DNA of 64,000 bases, taken from contig DFXK01000002.1 of NCBI GenBank assembly GCA_002383165.1, positions 634,302 through 698,301 of the forward strand, read 5' to 3'. Both the position numbers and the translations under genes were made by a program. The notes under the pieces were generated by a model that was not told the origin of the DNA, did no database searches, and saw only the letters and a list, made by a program, of their open reading frames with translations. This document shows positions 41,516-49,807 of the stretch, piece by piece (within the stretch, counting starts at the first letter, position 1; each line of letters starts with the position of its first letter). The DNA comes from Flavobacteriales bacterium UBA4110. GTDB taxonomy: Bacteria > Bacteroidota > Bacteroidia > Flavobacteriales > Weeksellaceae.

Positions 41516-42685
41516 ATGAGAAAACGTTTTGTGTTCAGTTTATTTCTACTCAGTTTTTTAGCAAATTCCCAAACATTCAATCAGGAATATGCGAATGTGA
41601 GCAATCTTGTTTCACAAAGCAACATCAACACTTACCTTGAGGAATTTGAAGCACTTGGTGTTAAGACTACAGGATCTACGGCTAATAACAACGCTTACAC
41701 GTGGCTTAAAAATAAGTACCTGTCTTTTGGCTATACAGAAAATGACATTAGTAAAGATAATTTCACATACAACGGACAATCCACTTCCAGCATCATCGTC
41801 ACCAAACAAGGTACAAAATATCCTAATATCTATATCATAGTGTGTGGTCATTACGATACCATTGTAGGAACCGGAACCAATGATAATGGCAGCGGTGTAT
41901 CCGTCATTCTGGAAACAGCAAGGCTTCTTAAAAATATACCCATGGAATATTCTATCAAATTTATCAATTTTTCTGGTGAGGAGCAAGGGCTTTTGGGCTC
42001 CGCTCACTATGTGAGCAGTGTGGTAAACGCCACCAGCCCTAAGATGAACATCCGACTGGTTCTTAATATTGATGAAGTAGGCGGTATAAAAGGTCAGACA
42101 AATGACACTGTAACCTGCGAAAGAGATGAATCCAATTCTCCAAGTGCTAACAATGCCGCTTCCAACACCTTCACACAACAGTTGATTAATTGCATCAAAT
42201 TATATTCTCCTCTCAAAACCAATCTAAGCTATGCATACGCTTCGGATTATATGCCTTTTCAGTCCAATGGAGAAATCATCACCGGCCTTTTCGAATATAA
42301 CGAAACACCGTACGCCCATACAGCAAATGATAAGTATACCAATCTGGATCCTGTGTACATCTACAATATAGCAAAAGGAACCGCAGGAGCGGTACAGCAT
42401 TTTGCCGTTGCATCTGGTAATCAAGATCTGGACGCTTGCACGCCGAAACAAATTGCCGGAAGTTTCAAATTCTACCCAAATCCAGCAAAAGATTTTATCC
42501 AGCTCGAATTCCTAAACAGTAAAACCCAACGCTTCAGCTTTGTAATTACTGATTTTGAAGGCAGAGTTCTCAGCAAAACAGAAAATCAGACCAGAGTTGA
42601 TATTTCCGGTCTTCCAAAAGGTAGTTATCTGGGAACTTTCTATGTAGAAGATCAGCAAATCAGCAAAAAAATCATCATAGAATAA
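41516..42685 (+). CDS. Secreted M28-family metallopeptidase with T9SS sorting domain
   Basis: The 389-residue zinc aminopeptidase-like protein has a signal peptide ending at FLANSQ. Metal and catalytic residues of M28 are visible: His112 (VCGHYDT), Asp123 (TNDNGSG), Glu145-Glu146 (FSGEEQG), Asp186 (NIDEVGG) and a late His in NETPYAHTANDKY. Residues about 315-389 are a type IX secretion C-terminal domain: FKFYPNPAKDFIQLEF, ITDFEGRVLSK, ISGLPKGSYLGTFYV, ending in KKIIIE. It should be exported and attached to or released from the surface. Confidence 0.92.
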   Translation: MRKRFVFSLFLLSFLANSQTFNQEYANVSNLVSQSNINTYLEEFEALGVKTTGSTANNNAYTWLKNKYLSFGYTENDISKDNFTYNGQSTSSIIVTKQGTKYPNIYIIVCGHYDTIVGTGTNDNGSGVSVILETARLLKNIPMEYSIKFINFSGEEQGLLGSAHYVSSVVNATSPKMNIRLVLNIDEVGGIKGQTNDTVTCERDESNSPSANNAASNTFTQQLINCIKLYSPLKTNLSYAYASDYMPFQSNGEIITGLFEYNETPYAHTANDKYTNLDPVYIYNIAKGTAGAVQHFAVASGNQDLDACTPKQIAGSFKFYPNPAKDFIQLEFLNSKTQRFSFVITDFEGRVLSKTENQTRVDISGLPKGSYLGTFYVEDQQISKKIIIE

Positions 42686-42710
42686 TCTTTTCTCTTTTAA
42701 AAATAAATTA

Positions 42711-42838
42711 GGGCAATCCCCTCGCCTTCGCTTTTCCCTCGGCTCGGGTCGTGCTATTCGCTCATATCTTTTTTGCCAAAGCTTTTGTCCAAGCAAAAAA
42801 AGGATAACCGCTACTATCACTATTGCATCACAGGTTGC
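42711..42838 (-). repeat. Dispersed repeat, copy B (GATAGTAGCGG...ATCC family)
   Basis: Read on the minus strand it carries GATAGTAGCGG (42818-42808), ATCC followed by seven T, and AAAAAAGATATGAGCGAATAGC, the same ordered blocks as copy A at 7491-7620. The GGCATTGCGG hairpin of copy A is absent. On the plus strand it shows an internal TCGCCTTCGC / TCGGCTCGGGTCG segment rich in GC, which stands out from its surroundings. It fills half of the gap between the M28 gene and the NtrC-type regulator. Confidence 0.65.
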
Positions 42839-42926
42839 CCATTCAATTTTAGTTTCTCAATACCACTAATTTCATTTTGAAGATAAAACAATAGTAATAA
42901 TACAGTTTTACGAAAACAAAAATTCT

Positions 42927-42934
42927 TATCTTTG
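42927..42934 (+). promoter_or_regulatory. Candidate -7 element of the NtrC-type regulator gene
   Basis: TATCTTTG matches TAnnTTTG exactly. Its last base lies only 6 bases before the ATG at 42941, so the transcript would be leaderless or nearly so. Confidence 0.45.
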
Positions 42935-42940
42935 CAACCT

Positions 42941-44125
42941 ATGCAGAAAATCTTAATCGTAGAAGACGAAAAAGCAATATCGGGAGTTCTACACAGTATT
43001 TTATCAGACGAGTTACCAGATTACCATTTCGAGATTGCGGAAGACGGTCTGGAAGGTTATAAATATATCGAAAAAGAAGATTTTGCTTTGGTAATTTCCG
43101 ATATCAAAATGCCTAAACTTTCCGGAACAGAACTGCTGAAACAAACTTTGCAAGTTAAGCCTGACACCACATTCTTAATGATTTCCGGTCACGCCGACAT
43201 TGATACAGCCGTGAGATGTCTGAAAGAAGGCGCCTATGATTTCATATCGAAGCCGATAGACATCAACAGGCTGATTACAAGTGTGAAAAATGCCTTAGAC
43301 AAAGGTAATCTTCAGAAGGACAATAAGCACCTGAAGCAGGAAAACAATCAGCTTAAGAAAAAGGTGAACAAGAAATACCAAATGATTGGTAATTCTGCGG
43401 CACTGAAAAGAATCCAGGAAATCATTGATAAAGTCGCTCCATCGGATGCAAGAGTTATGATTACAGGACCAAACGGAGCAGGAAAAGAATTGGTAGCACA
43501 CGCCATTCATTCGCAAAGCGAACGTTCCCGAGGACCAATGATAGAGGTAAACTGTGCCGCAATTCCTTCTGAGTTGATTGAAAGCGAATTGTTCGGCCAC
43601 GTAAAAGGCTCATTTACAGGCGCTATAAAAGATAAATCCGGTAAATTCGAGCAAGCCAACGGCGGAACGATTTTCTTGGATGAAATTGGAGATATGAGTT
43701 TAGTTGCCCAAGCAAAAGTTCTAAGAGCATTGCAGGAAAGCAAAGTTTCCCCAGTCGGAAGTGATAAGGAAATCAAAGTGGATGTCCGTGTGATTGCAGC
43801 GACGAATAAAAATCTGAATAAAGAAATAGAAGCTGGAAAATTCCGTGAAGATTTGTTCCACAGGCTTTCTGTGATTGAAATCAGTGTGCCGTCACTTAAT
43901 GACAGAAGAGAAGATATCCCTTTGTTAGTAGACTATTTTACGCAAGTAATTGCTAATGAAAACGGCAGTTCTCCTAAAAAGTTTGATGAAAAATCCATCA
44001 AAGCTTTACAACAATTTGACTGGACTGGAAACATCCGAGAACTTAGAAACGTAGTGGAAAGATTAATAATCTTAGGTGCAGATCCTGTGACTGCTGATGA
44101 CGTTGCTAATTTTGTTAAGAAATGA
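42941..44125 (+). CDS. Sigma-54-type response regulator (NtrC family) without a DNA-binding domain
   Basis: The 394-residue protein has an N-terminal receiver domain with phosphoacceptor Asp54 (VISDIKMPKLSG) and Lys in FISKPIDINR, then a coiled-coil linker (DNKHLKQENNQLKKKVNKKYQ) and an AAA+ domain. Walker A is GPNGAGKE (176-183), and the sigma-54 contact loop reads GSFTGA (223-228) in place of GAFTGA. The chain ends at VTADDVANFVKK, directly after the AAA+ domain, so the Fis-type helix-turn-helix is missing. A TTG at 42932 was rejected for the ATG at 42941. No histidine kinase gene is adjacent. Confidence 0.92.
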   Translation: MQKILIVEDEKAISGVLHSILSDELPDYHFEIAEDGLEGYKYIEKEDFALVISDIKMPKLSGTELLKQTLQVKPDTTFLMISGHADIDTAVRCLKEGAYDFISKPIDINRLITSVKNALDKGNLQKDNKHLKQENNQLKKKVNKKYQMIGNSAALKRIQEIIDKVAPSDARVMITGPNGAGKELVAHAIHSQSERSRGPMIEVNCAAIPSELIESELFGHVKGSFTGAIKDKSGKFEQANGGTIFLDEIGDMSLVAQAKVLRALQESKVSPVGSDKEIKVDVRVIAATNKNLNKEIEAGKFREDLFHRLSVIEISVPSLNDRREDIPLLVDYFTQVIANENGSSPKKFDEKSIKALQQFDWTGNIRELRNVVERLIILGADPVTADDVANFVKK

Positions 44126-44146
44126 GATTAAATAAGTAAAATATTT

Positions 44147-44183
44147 AACCGTCTCGTTCTTTGCCACGAGACGGTTTTTTTTT
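44147..44183 (+). terminator. Terminator after the NtrC-type regulator gene
   Basis: AACCGTCTCGT and ACGAGACGGTT form an 11-bp stem followed by nine T. Confidence 0.92.
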
Positions 44184-44241
44184 AATAAAATGAAAAATCT
44201 GCTATTATGATTTTTTATTGAATAGATTAAATTAAAAAACA

Positions 44242-45600
44242 ATGCGATTTTTAAATAAACAATACACGCAGGAATCTTTAAAACTGGCTCTTCCTGTAAT
44301 GCTGACACAAGTGGGACAGGTTTCTGTAAACCTGTTCGATAACATTATCGTTGGAAAACTTCTTGGCGCTCAGGCTTTGGCTTCTGTATCACTTGGTAAT
44401 GCTTTATTTTTCTCAATTTTCGTATTCGCTTTAGGCTTTTCTTTTGCGATTCCACCTTTGGTTTCAGAAGCAAATTCTCAAAAGAAGCACGATGTGATTA
44501 ACTCAGTTTTCAGACACGGATTTGTGATTAATCTGGGAATCGGAACATTGCTGATGATTATTCTGTTAGCGGCTTTACCTTTGATTTATCATATGGATCA
44601 ACCAAAAGAAATCATCCCAAACACAATAAGTTTCCTCAGCATAATGGCATTTACAATGATGCCGTTTATGATGTTCCAGACCTTGAGAGAAGTTTCGGAA
44701 GGCTTGGCATTTACAATCGGTGTAACAAAAGCTACGATTATTGCGAACGTGATTAACATCGCTTTGAATTATGTTTTCATCAAAGGGCTTTTTGGATTAC
44801 CGGCAATGGGTGTTCAGGGTTCTGCTTTAGCAACTTTGATTGCCAGAATTTTCATGGTCGTGTTCCTGTATTTTGTCTTGGTAAAAGAGCCAAAAACTAG
44901 ACGTTATATCAAAGAATTTTCATTGAATATTTCAGAATTCAGTAAAGAGATGTTTTCCAAAATGATAAAACTGGGATTTCCAACTGCAATGCAAATGTTC
45001 TTTGAAGTTACAGCTTTTGCAGCAGCTGCTTTTATATGTGGATTAATCAGTTCGACCGATATTGCTTCGCATCAGATTGCGTTATCCATGGCTTCGTTTA
45101 CATTCAACCTCTGTATTGGTTTCAGTGTGGCTTCTACTGTAATGATTGGAAATAAAATGGGAATGAAAGACTTTGACGGATTGAGAAAAATCGGGATTAA
45201 TAATTTCAAATTAACCTTGATTTATATGGGATTCTGTGGATTGATGTTTATCCTTTTCAGAAATGTTTTACCTCACTTTTTCACAAAAGAAAGTGATGTT
45301 ATGGTAATCAACTTAGCATCAAAACTAATGATTATTGCGGCGCTTTTTCAGTTATCAGACGGAATCCAAGTTACAGCTTTAGGATGTCTGAGAGGAATCC
45401 AAGATGTGAAAATACCTAGTGTGATTACATTCTTAGCTTATTGGGTTTTCACAATTCCGGTTGGTTATTTTCTTTGTGTGACGATGAAAATGGGTGCTTT
45501 CGGGATGTGGATTGCTTTGGGAATTGGACTAACAATTTCAGCGATTCTTTTAGTGATTAGATTTTTGAGGTTGAGCAAGAGGAAAGCTCTGGCTAATTAA
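44242..45600 (+). CDS. MATE-family efflux transporter
   Basis: The 452-residue inner-membrane protein has about 12 hydrophobic segments in two similar halves, as in MATE drug:cation antiporters: the start LALPVMLTQVGQVSVNLFDNIIVGKLLGAQALASVSLGNAL and the second half around FPTAMQMFFEVTAFAAAAFICGLISSTDIASHQIALSM. DNIIVGKLG-type residues are the family signature in TM2. Substrates are unknown, often cationic drugs or metabolites. It is a single gene. A dispersed repeat follows, without a clear terminator. Confidence 0.94.
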   Translation: MRFLNKQYTQESLKLALPVMLTQVGQVSVNLFDNIIVGKLLGAQALASVSLGNALFFSIFVFALGFSFAIPPLVSEANSQKKHDVINSVFRHGFVINLGIGTLLMIILLAALPLIYHMDQPKEIIPNTISFLSIMAFTMMPFMMFQTLREVSEGLAFTIGVTKATIIANVINIALNYVFIKGLFGLPAMGVQGSALATLIARIFMVVFLYFVLVKEPKTRRYIKEFSLNISEFSKEMFSKMIKLGFPTAMQMFFEVTAFAAAAFICGLISSTDIASHQIALSMASFTFNLCIGFSVASTVMIGNKMGMKDFDGLRKIGINNFKLTLIYMGFCGLMFILFRNVLPHFFTKESDVMVINLASKLMIIAALFQLSDGIQVTALGCLRGIQDVKIPSVITFLAYWVFTIPVGYFLCVTMKMGAFGMWIALGIGLTISAILLVIRFLRLSKRKALAN

Positions 45601-45617
45601 AACCAAAGATTAGTGAA

Positions 45618-45700
45618 AACCACATAGACACATAGAAAAATTTTTATTAATAAAGTTAAAATAGGATTCTATTTAAAATATTTTATAAAACTATGTGGTT
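45618..45700. repeat. Intergenic inverted repeat (AACCACATAG...CTATGTGGTT)
   Basis: AACCACATAGACACATAG at the left end and CTATGTGGTT at the right end are complementary over 10 bases, with AT-rich sequence between. From memory, such CACATAGACACATAG elements are frequent in Chryseobacterium gaps. It could form a large stem that ends the MATE transcript. Confidence 0.55.
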
Positions 45701-45732
45701 GATAAATTATTTCAAAACCTATTTTAAATTTT

Positions 45733-45740
45733 TAAATTTG
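45733..45740 (+). promoter_or_regulatory. Candidate -7 element of argS
   Basis: TAAATTTG matches TAnnTTTG exactly and lies 17 bases before the argS ATG. TTTGCATC follows, as it does at the metG promoter. Confidence 0.5.
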
Positions 45741-45757
45741 CATCACAAAATTTCGAA

Positions 45758-47521
45758 ATGAATATTAAACAAAATATACAGTCAAAAATATCCGAAATCA
45801 TCGCTAAACTCTACGGTATAGAAGCCGTAACGCTGGAAGTCCAGAAAAATAAAACCGAGTTTGAGGGAGATTTCACAATCGTCATTTTCCCTTTGGTAAA
45901 ACAGGCGAAAAAAAGTCCGGATATTATTGGAAACGAATTGGGCGAAGAGGTAAAAAATCAAATCGATTTTGTTGAAAACTTCAATGTGGTAAAAGGTTTT
46001 CTTAACCTAAAAATTAAAGACCAATTATTCGCTGAGCAATTATCAGAAATAAGTAAGGATTTTGATAATGTAAAGCCGAAAAATCAAACGGTAATGGTGG
46101 AATATTCTTCGCCAAACACCAACAAACCGCTTCATTTGGGACACATCAGAAATAATCTTCTCGGTTTTTCTGTTGCCGAAATTCTGAAAGCGGATGGTTA
46201 CAATGTCATCAAATCTCAAATCATCAACGACCGTGGAATCCATATCTGCAAATCGATGTTGGCTTGGGAAAAATTTGGGAACGGAGCAACTCCGGAATCT
46301 ACTGGTTTGAAAGGCGATAAATTGGTCGGAAACTATTATGTAGAATTCGATAAATTATATAAATCCGAAATCAAGGCAATGGTTGCTGACGGAATAGATG
46401 AGGAAACTGCGAAAAAGCAAGCACCATCTATCATTGAAGCTCAGGAAATGCTTTTGAAATGGGAACAAAACGACCCAGAAGTTCGTAAACTTTGGGAAAT
46501 GATGAATGAATGGGTTTATGCAGGATTTAATCAAACTTACTCCAGATTAGGTGTTAATTTTGACCAAGTTCAATACGAAAGCAATACTTATATTCTTGGA
46601 AAAGATTTGATTCAGAAAGGTTTGGCAGACGGGATTCTTTACAAAAAAGATGACGGTTCTGTTTGGTGTGACCTGACAGACGAAGGCCTTGACCAAAAAC
46701 TATTGCTGCGGTCTGACGGAACTTCGGTTTATATGACTCAGGATTTGGGAACTGCTGTGGAGCGTTTCAAAAAGAATGATATTCAAAAGTTGATTTACAC
46801 TGTTGGAAATGAGCAAGATTATCACTTCCAAGTGCTTTTCAAAATCCTAAAAAAATTGGGTTATGAATGGGCTGACCAACTCTTCCATTTATCTTACGGA
46901 ATGGTAGAATTGCCGGAAGGAAAAATGAAATCGCGTGAAGGAACTGTGGTTGATGCCGATGATTTGGTTCAGGAAATGTATCAGACTGCAAAGGAAAAAT
47001 CTCAGGAACTTGGTAAGTTGGAGAGTTTGAGCGATGAGGAGAAAGAGAGTTCTTATGAAACCGTTGGATTAGGTGCTTTGAAATATTTCATTTTGAAAGT
47101 TGACCCGAAGAAAAAAATGCTTTTCAATCCTGCGGAAAGTATTGATTTTAATGGAAATACGGGACCTTTTATTCAATATACTTATGCGAGAATCCAGTCA
47201 CTATTGGATAAAGCTGGCTTTGAAACAAAACAATTAACAGATTCCTATCTTCCAAACGACAGTGAAAAGGATTTGATTATGCTTTTATCCGAATTCAAAG
47301 ATGTAGTAAACAAAGCTGCAGAATCTCTAAGTCCGGCTCTGGTTGCGAATTATGTTTATGAATTGGTAAAAACTTACAATTCATTCTACCAAAATAATCC
47401 AATCCTGAATCAGGATGATGAGAACGCGAAACAGTTCCGTCTTCAGTTATCTGTTCTAACAGGAAAAACCATTAAAAAAGGGTTATCATTACTTGGAATT
47501 GGTACTGTAAACAGAATGTAA
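45758..47521 (+). CDS. argS: Arginyl-tRNA synthetase
   Basis: The 587-residue class I synthetase charges tRNA-Arg. An N-terminal Add1-type domain (1-110) is followed by the HIGH-type motif SSPNTNKPLHLGHIRNN (HLGH), the DRGIHICKSMLAW region, QDLGTAVERF, and the KMSK-like loop LPEGKMKSREGTVV. The C-terminal helical anticodon-binding domain includes YVYELVKTYNSFYQNNPIL and ends with the typical GIGTVNRM, close to the usual family ending. Single gene with its own terminator. Confidence 0.98.
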   Translation: MNIKQNIQSKISEIIAKLYGIEAVTLEVQKNKTEFEGDFTIVIFPLVKQAKKSPDIIGNELGEEVKNQIDFVENFNVVKGFLNLKIKDQLFAEQLSEISKDFDNVKPKNQTVMVEYSSPNTNKPLHLGHIRNNLLGFSVAEILKADGYNVIKSQIINDRGIHICKSMLAWEKFGNGATPESTGLKGDKLVGNYYVEFDKLYKSEIKAMVADGIDEETAKKQAPSIIEAQEMLLKWEQNDPEVRKLWEMMNEWVYAGFNQTYSRLGVNFDQVQYESNTYILGKDLIQKGLADGILYKKDDGSVWCDLTDEGLDQKLLLRSDGTSVYMTQDLGTAVERFKKNDIQKLIYTVGNEQDYHFQVLFKILKKLGYEWADQLFHLSYGMVELPEGKMKSREGTVVDADDLVQEMYQTAKEKSQELGKLESLSDEEKESSYETVGLGALKYFILKVDPKKKMLFNPAESIDFNGNTGPFIQYTYARIQSLLDKAGFETKQLTDSYLPNDSEKDLIMLLSEFKDVVNKAAESLSPALVANYVYELVKTYNSFYQNNPILNQDDENAKQFRLQLSVLTGKTIKKGLSLLGIGTVNRM

Positions 47522-47542
47522 GACTATTTTCAATAAAAAATT

Positions 47543-47579
47543 AGAGCCTCGAAAAATATTTTGCGAGGCTCTTGTTTTT
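47543..47579. terminator. Bidirectional terminator between argS and the S8 peptidase gene
   Basis: AGAGCCTCG and CGAGGCTCT form a 9-bp stem around GAAAAATATTTTG-like loop sequence. A-rich and T-rich flanks allow termination from both convergent genes. Confidence 0.85.
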
Positions 47580-47595
47580 ATAAAATCCGGCTGGA

Positions 47596-49680
47596 TTATT
47601 CCTTGATAACTTTCTTAGCTATAATTCCGGATTTTGTTTTAATCGTCACTATATAAAGACCTTTTGGATATTGAGCAAGACTTAAAATCTGAGATTTAGC
47701 ATTATTTATACTTTCGAAAATCATTTTACCATTCATATCAAACAGCGCAATTCTTTCCGGATTATTCTGAAGGTTTACGTTTATAATGTCCTTCGTTTTT
47801 GTAGGGAAAACTTTTACTTCATCTTTTGTGATGTCAGCAGCAGCCATTGTTATTTTCTTAGTTCCGGTGGCAACCAAAGCAAAATCCTGTGTTGCAGCAT
47901 TTCCGTCCTGATTTACAAGCGGATTCTTATTAGTAACTTCAATTCTGTACAATCCGTTTGCGGTTGGGTTATCAATCACAATCTGTTCTACATTATCTAC
48001 CGAGTTATCGCCTTTTGTGGCATTGGCATTAGGATTCGAAATGTCAAGTCTCCACGGATAATAAACAGTACCGCTAGCTTCATCAATTACTCTCACATCC
48101 AAGTCATTAACCAATCTGGAACTATTATTCTGCTGAAGATCTGTATCATTAGTAAAATACGCAATTGCAGGATCTACCCAAGAAACACTGACTTTGAGAG
48201 GTTCATTTCCAGAAGCTTTGACTTCTTTTATAAATTTAATACCGGATTGGAGATTATTTTTTTCCAGGTAAGCATCTTCATTTAGCCTATTAACTAAAAC
48301 CTGAGCCGCCTTTTTGGCGTCTACCAAGCCCCAACCATACCACACATCTGGGCCTGGTCTTCCAGCCTCGTTAGCGGTATGCGTTAATAAAGCCTTCATC
48401 TCATCTGCTTTAAAAATAAAGGAACTGTTTCCGGATATATTTCTTTGAATTTGGGTCAATGCACCTGCAATTCCGGTTACAATTGGCGCAGCATAAGATG
48501 TCCCATAATTTAGTACATACAGATTGGTAGCACTAGGATTGGATGTTATGTAGTTTGCCATAATCATATCTACACCAACGGCTGTGAGATCAGGTTTCAC
48601 TGCACCATCTTTTCTAGGACCGGCACTGCTGAAGCTTCCTTTTACCACATCAGAAGCCTGAGTATATTTTAAATCTGGCGTAGTCAGCTGATTAACAGCA
48701 CCCACTGTGATAATATTTTTTGCTAATGAGCCAAAATAGATACAATTATTACCTTGGCTGCAATTCGCCGGCGGCACTTCATCATTGGCTCCGAAAGCAA
48801 CCCAATCATTTATAGTTGTGCTATATCTGTATTTTACAGAGCTTGCGTTAGGTCCTACGCCATAGTAATTCCCTGTAGATTTCACAATGATCTGTTGGGG
48901 CTGAGAATAAACAATTTTATCAAAATTATAATCTTGCACACCATAAGCTCCCGCATAAGTATCCTGATGATTAAGATCATAGTTGCCGTACCAATAGTAA
49001 GTATTAGCAGTTCCCGGTTTACTCCATCCGGAATTGATTCCATAAGAGTGGTTCGAGATATTAAGATCTAGCAGACTGGCCAGCTTTTCATAATTATTCT
49101 GAACAGTACCGTTGATGGTCGTTGCTCCAAACATATAATTATCTGTAGTAGCCTGCGGAAGTATCCCTTTTGCATTGGCTTTGGGATAGGAAACACTGCT
49201 TTGTGTGAAATTTCCTGTGGCTAGTCCGTTTCCAATTAAAAGACTATTTACATTCGTTCCGTGATAATGTTTTGATTGAGTTGTTGCCTCCTTGTTTACA
49301 GCTCTGTTAGTTGCAAATTGCTCGTGCGTATCTTGAATACGTCCAGCATCGAAAATAGTGATTTTGATACCGTTTCCCGTCACAGCAGACACCCCTGAAA
49401 CTGTCCCTGCCTGTAGCTCATCTACGTTAGCGGTAGCGTTGGCACTGGTCTCTTCAATGGAATAAAAAAGTGGAATCTCACCTGCAAAACCGGCCAGATT
49501 TTTCTTAAGATCCTCAGCTGATTTATCAGAATAATGCTTGGAAGTTGTCGGAAGGAATTGATCTAACTTTTTCTCATTTGAAATACGCTGTAAGGTAAAC
49601 TCTTCTTTCAGTTTACGATCCTGACCATTGATGTAATACAATGAAAATAAAAAACTTACACTGAATAAAACTTTTGTCAT
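47596..49680 (-). CDS. Secreted S8 subtilisin-like serine peptidase with T9SS sorting domain
   Basis: The 694-residue protein has a signal peptide (LFSVSFLFSLYYINGQ). The catalytic triad of subtilases is recognisable: Asp111 in ITIFDAGRIQ, His140 in KHYHGTNVNSL and the serine in NYGTSYAAPIVTGIAGAL. The Asp motif reads DAG instead of the usual DTG or DSG. After the protease domain come a beta-sandwich region (KVSVSWVDPAIAYF...NDLDVRVID) and a C-terminal sorting domain: VKVFPTKTKDIINVNL, IALFDMNGKMIFE, AQYPKGLYIVTIKT, ending in KKVIKE. An upstream TTG at 49698 was rejected in favour of ATG at 49680. Confidence 0.92.
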   Translation of the reverse strand: MTKVLFSVSFLFSLYYINGQDRKLKEEFTLQRISNEKKLDQFLPTTSKHYSDKSAEDLKKNLAGFAGEIPLFYSIEETSANATANVDELQAGTVSGVSAVTGNGIKITIFDAGRIQDTHEQFATNRAVNKEATTQSKHYHGTNVNSLLIGNGLATGNFTQSSVSYPKANAKGILPQATTDNYMFGATTINGTVQNNYEKLASLLDLNISNHSYGINSGWSKPGTANTYYWYGNYDLNHQDTYAGAYGVQDYNFDKIVYSQPQQIIVKSTGNYYGVGPNASSVKYRYSTTINDWVAFGANDEVPPANCSQGNNCIYFGSLAKNIITVGAVNQLTTPDLKYTQASDVVKGSFSSAGPRKDGAVKPDLTAVGVDMIMANYITSNPSATNLYVLNYGTSYAAPIVTGIAGALTQIQRNISGNSSFIFKADEMKALLTHTANEAGRPGPDVWYGWGLVDAKKAAQVLVNRLNEDAYLEKNNLQSGIKFIKEVKASGNEPLKVSVSWVDPAIAYFTNDTDLQQNNSSRLVNDLDVRVIDEASGTVYYPWRLDISNPNANATKGDNSVDNVEQIVIDNPTANGLYRIEVTNKNPLVNQDGNAATQDFALVATGTKKITMAAADITKDEVKVFPTKTKDIINVNLQNNPERIALFDMNGKMIFESINNAKSQILSLAQYPKGLYIVTIKTKSGIIAKKVIKE

Positions 49681-49807
49681 CGGAGCTATTTTTTGCAAAG
49701 ATAATCAATCATTCAGCAACTTATAATCTTTTTAACACTATTAATCTCATTAATATTTATAGACTTTTTTTTTGTCTTTCAAAACTGTAACTTTACACAA
49801 ATTTCTA

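Noticed and set aside
42932..42940. TTG start three codons upstream of the NtrC-type regulator
   Set aside because: The ATG at 42941 gives the standard receiver start (QKILIVEDE) and the TTG overlaps the promoter element.
49772..49807. TTG start of dnaE at 49772
   Set aside because: The exonuclease domain begins at the YLVFDTETTG segment, so the extra 12 residues have no counterpart. ATG at 49808 or 49814 is preferred.
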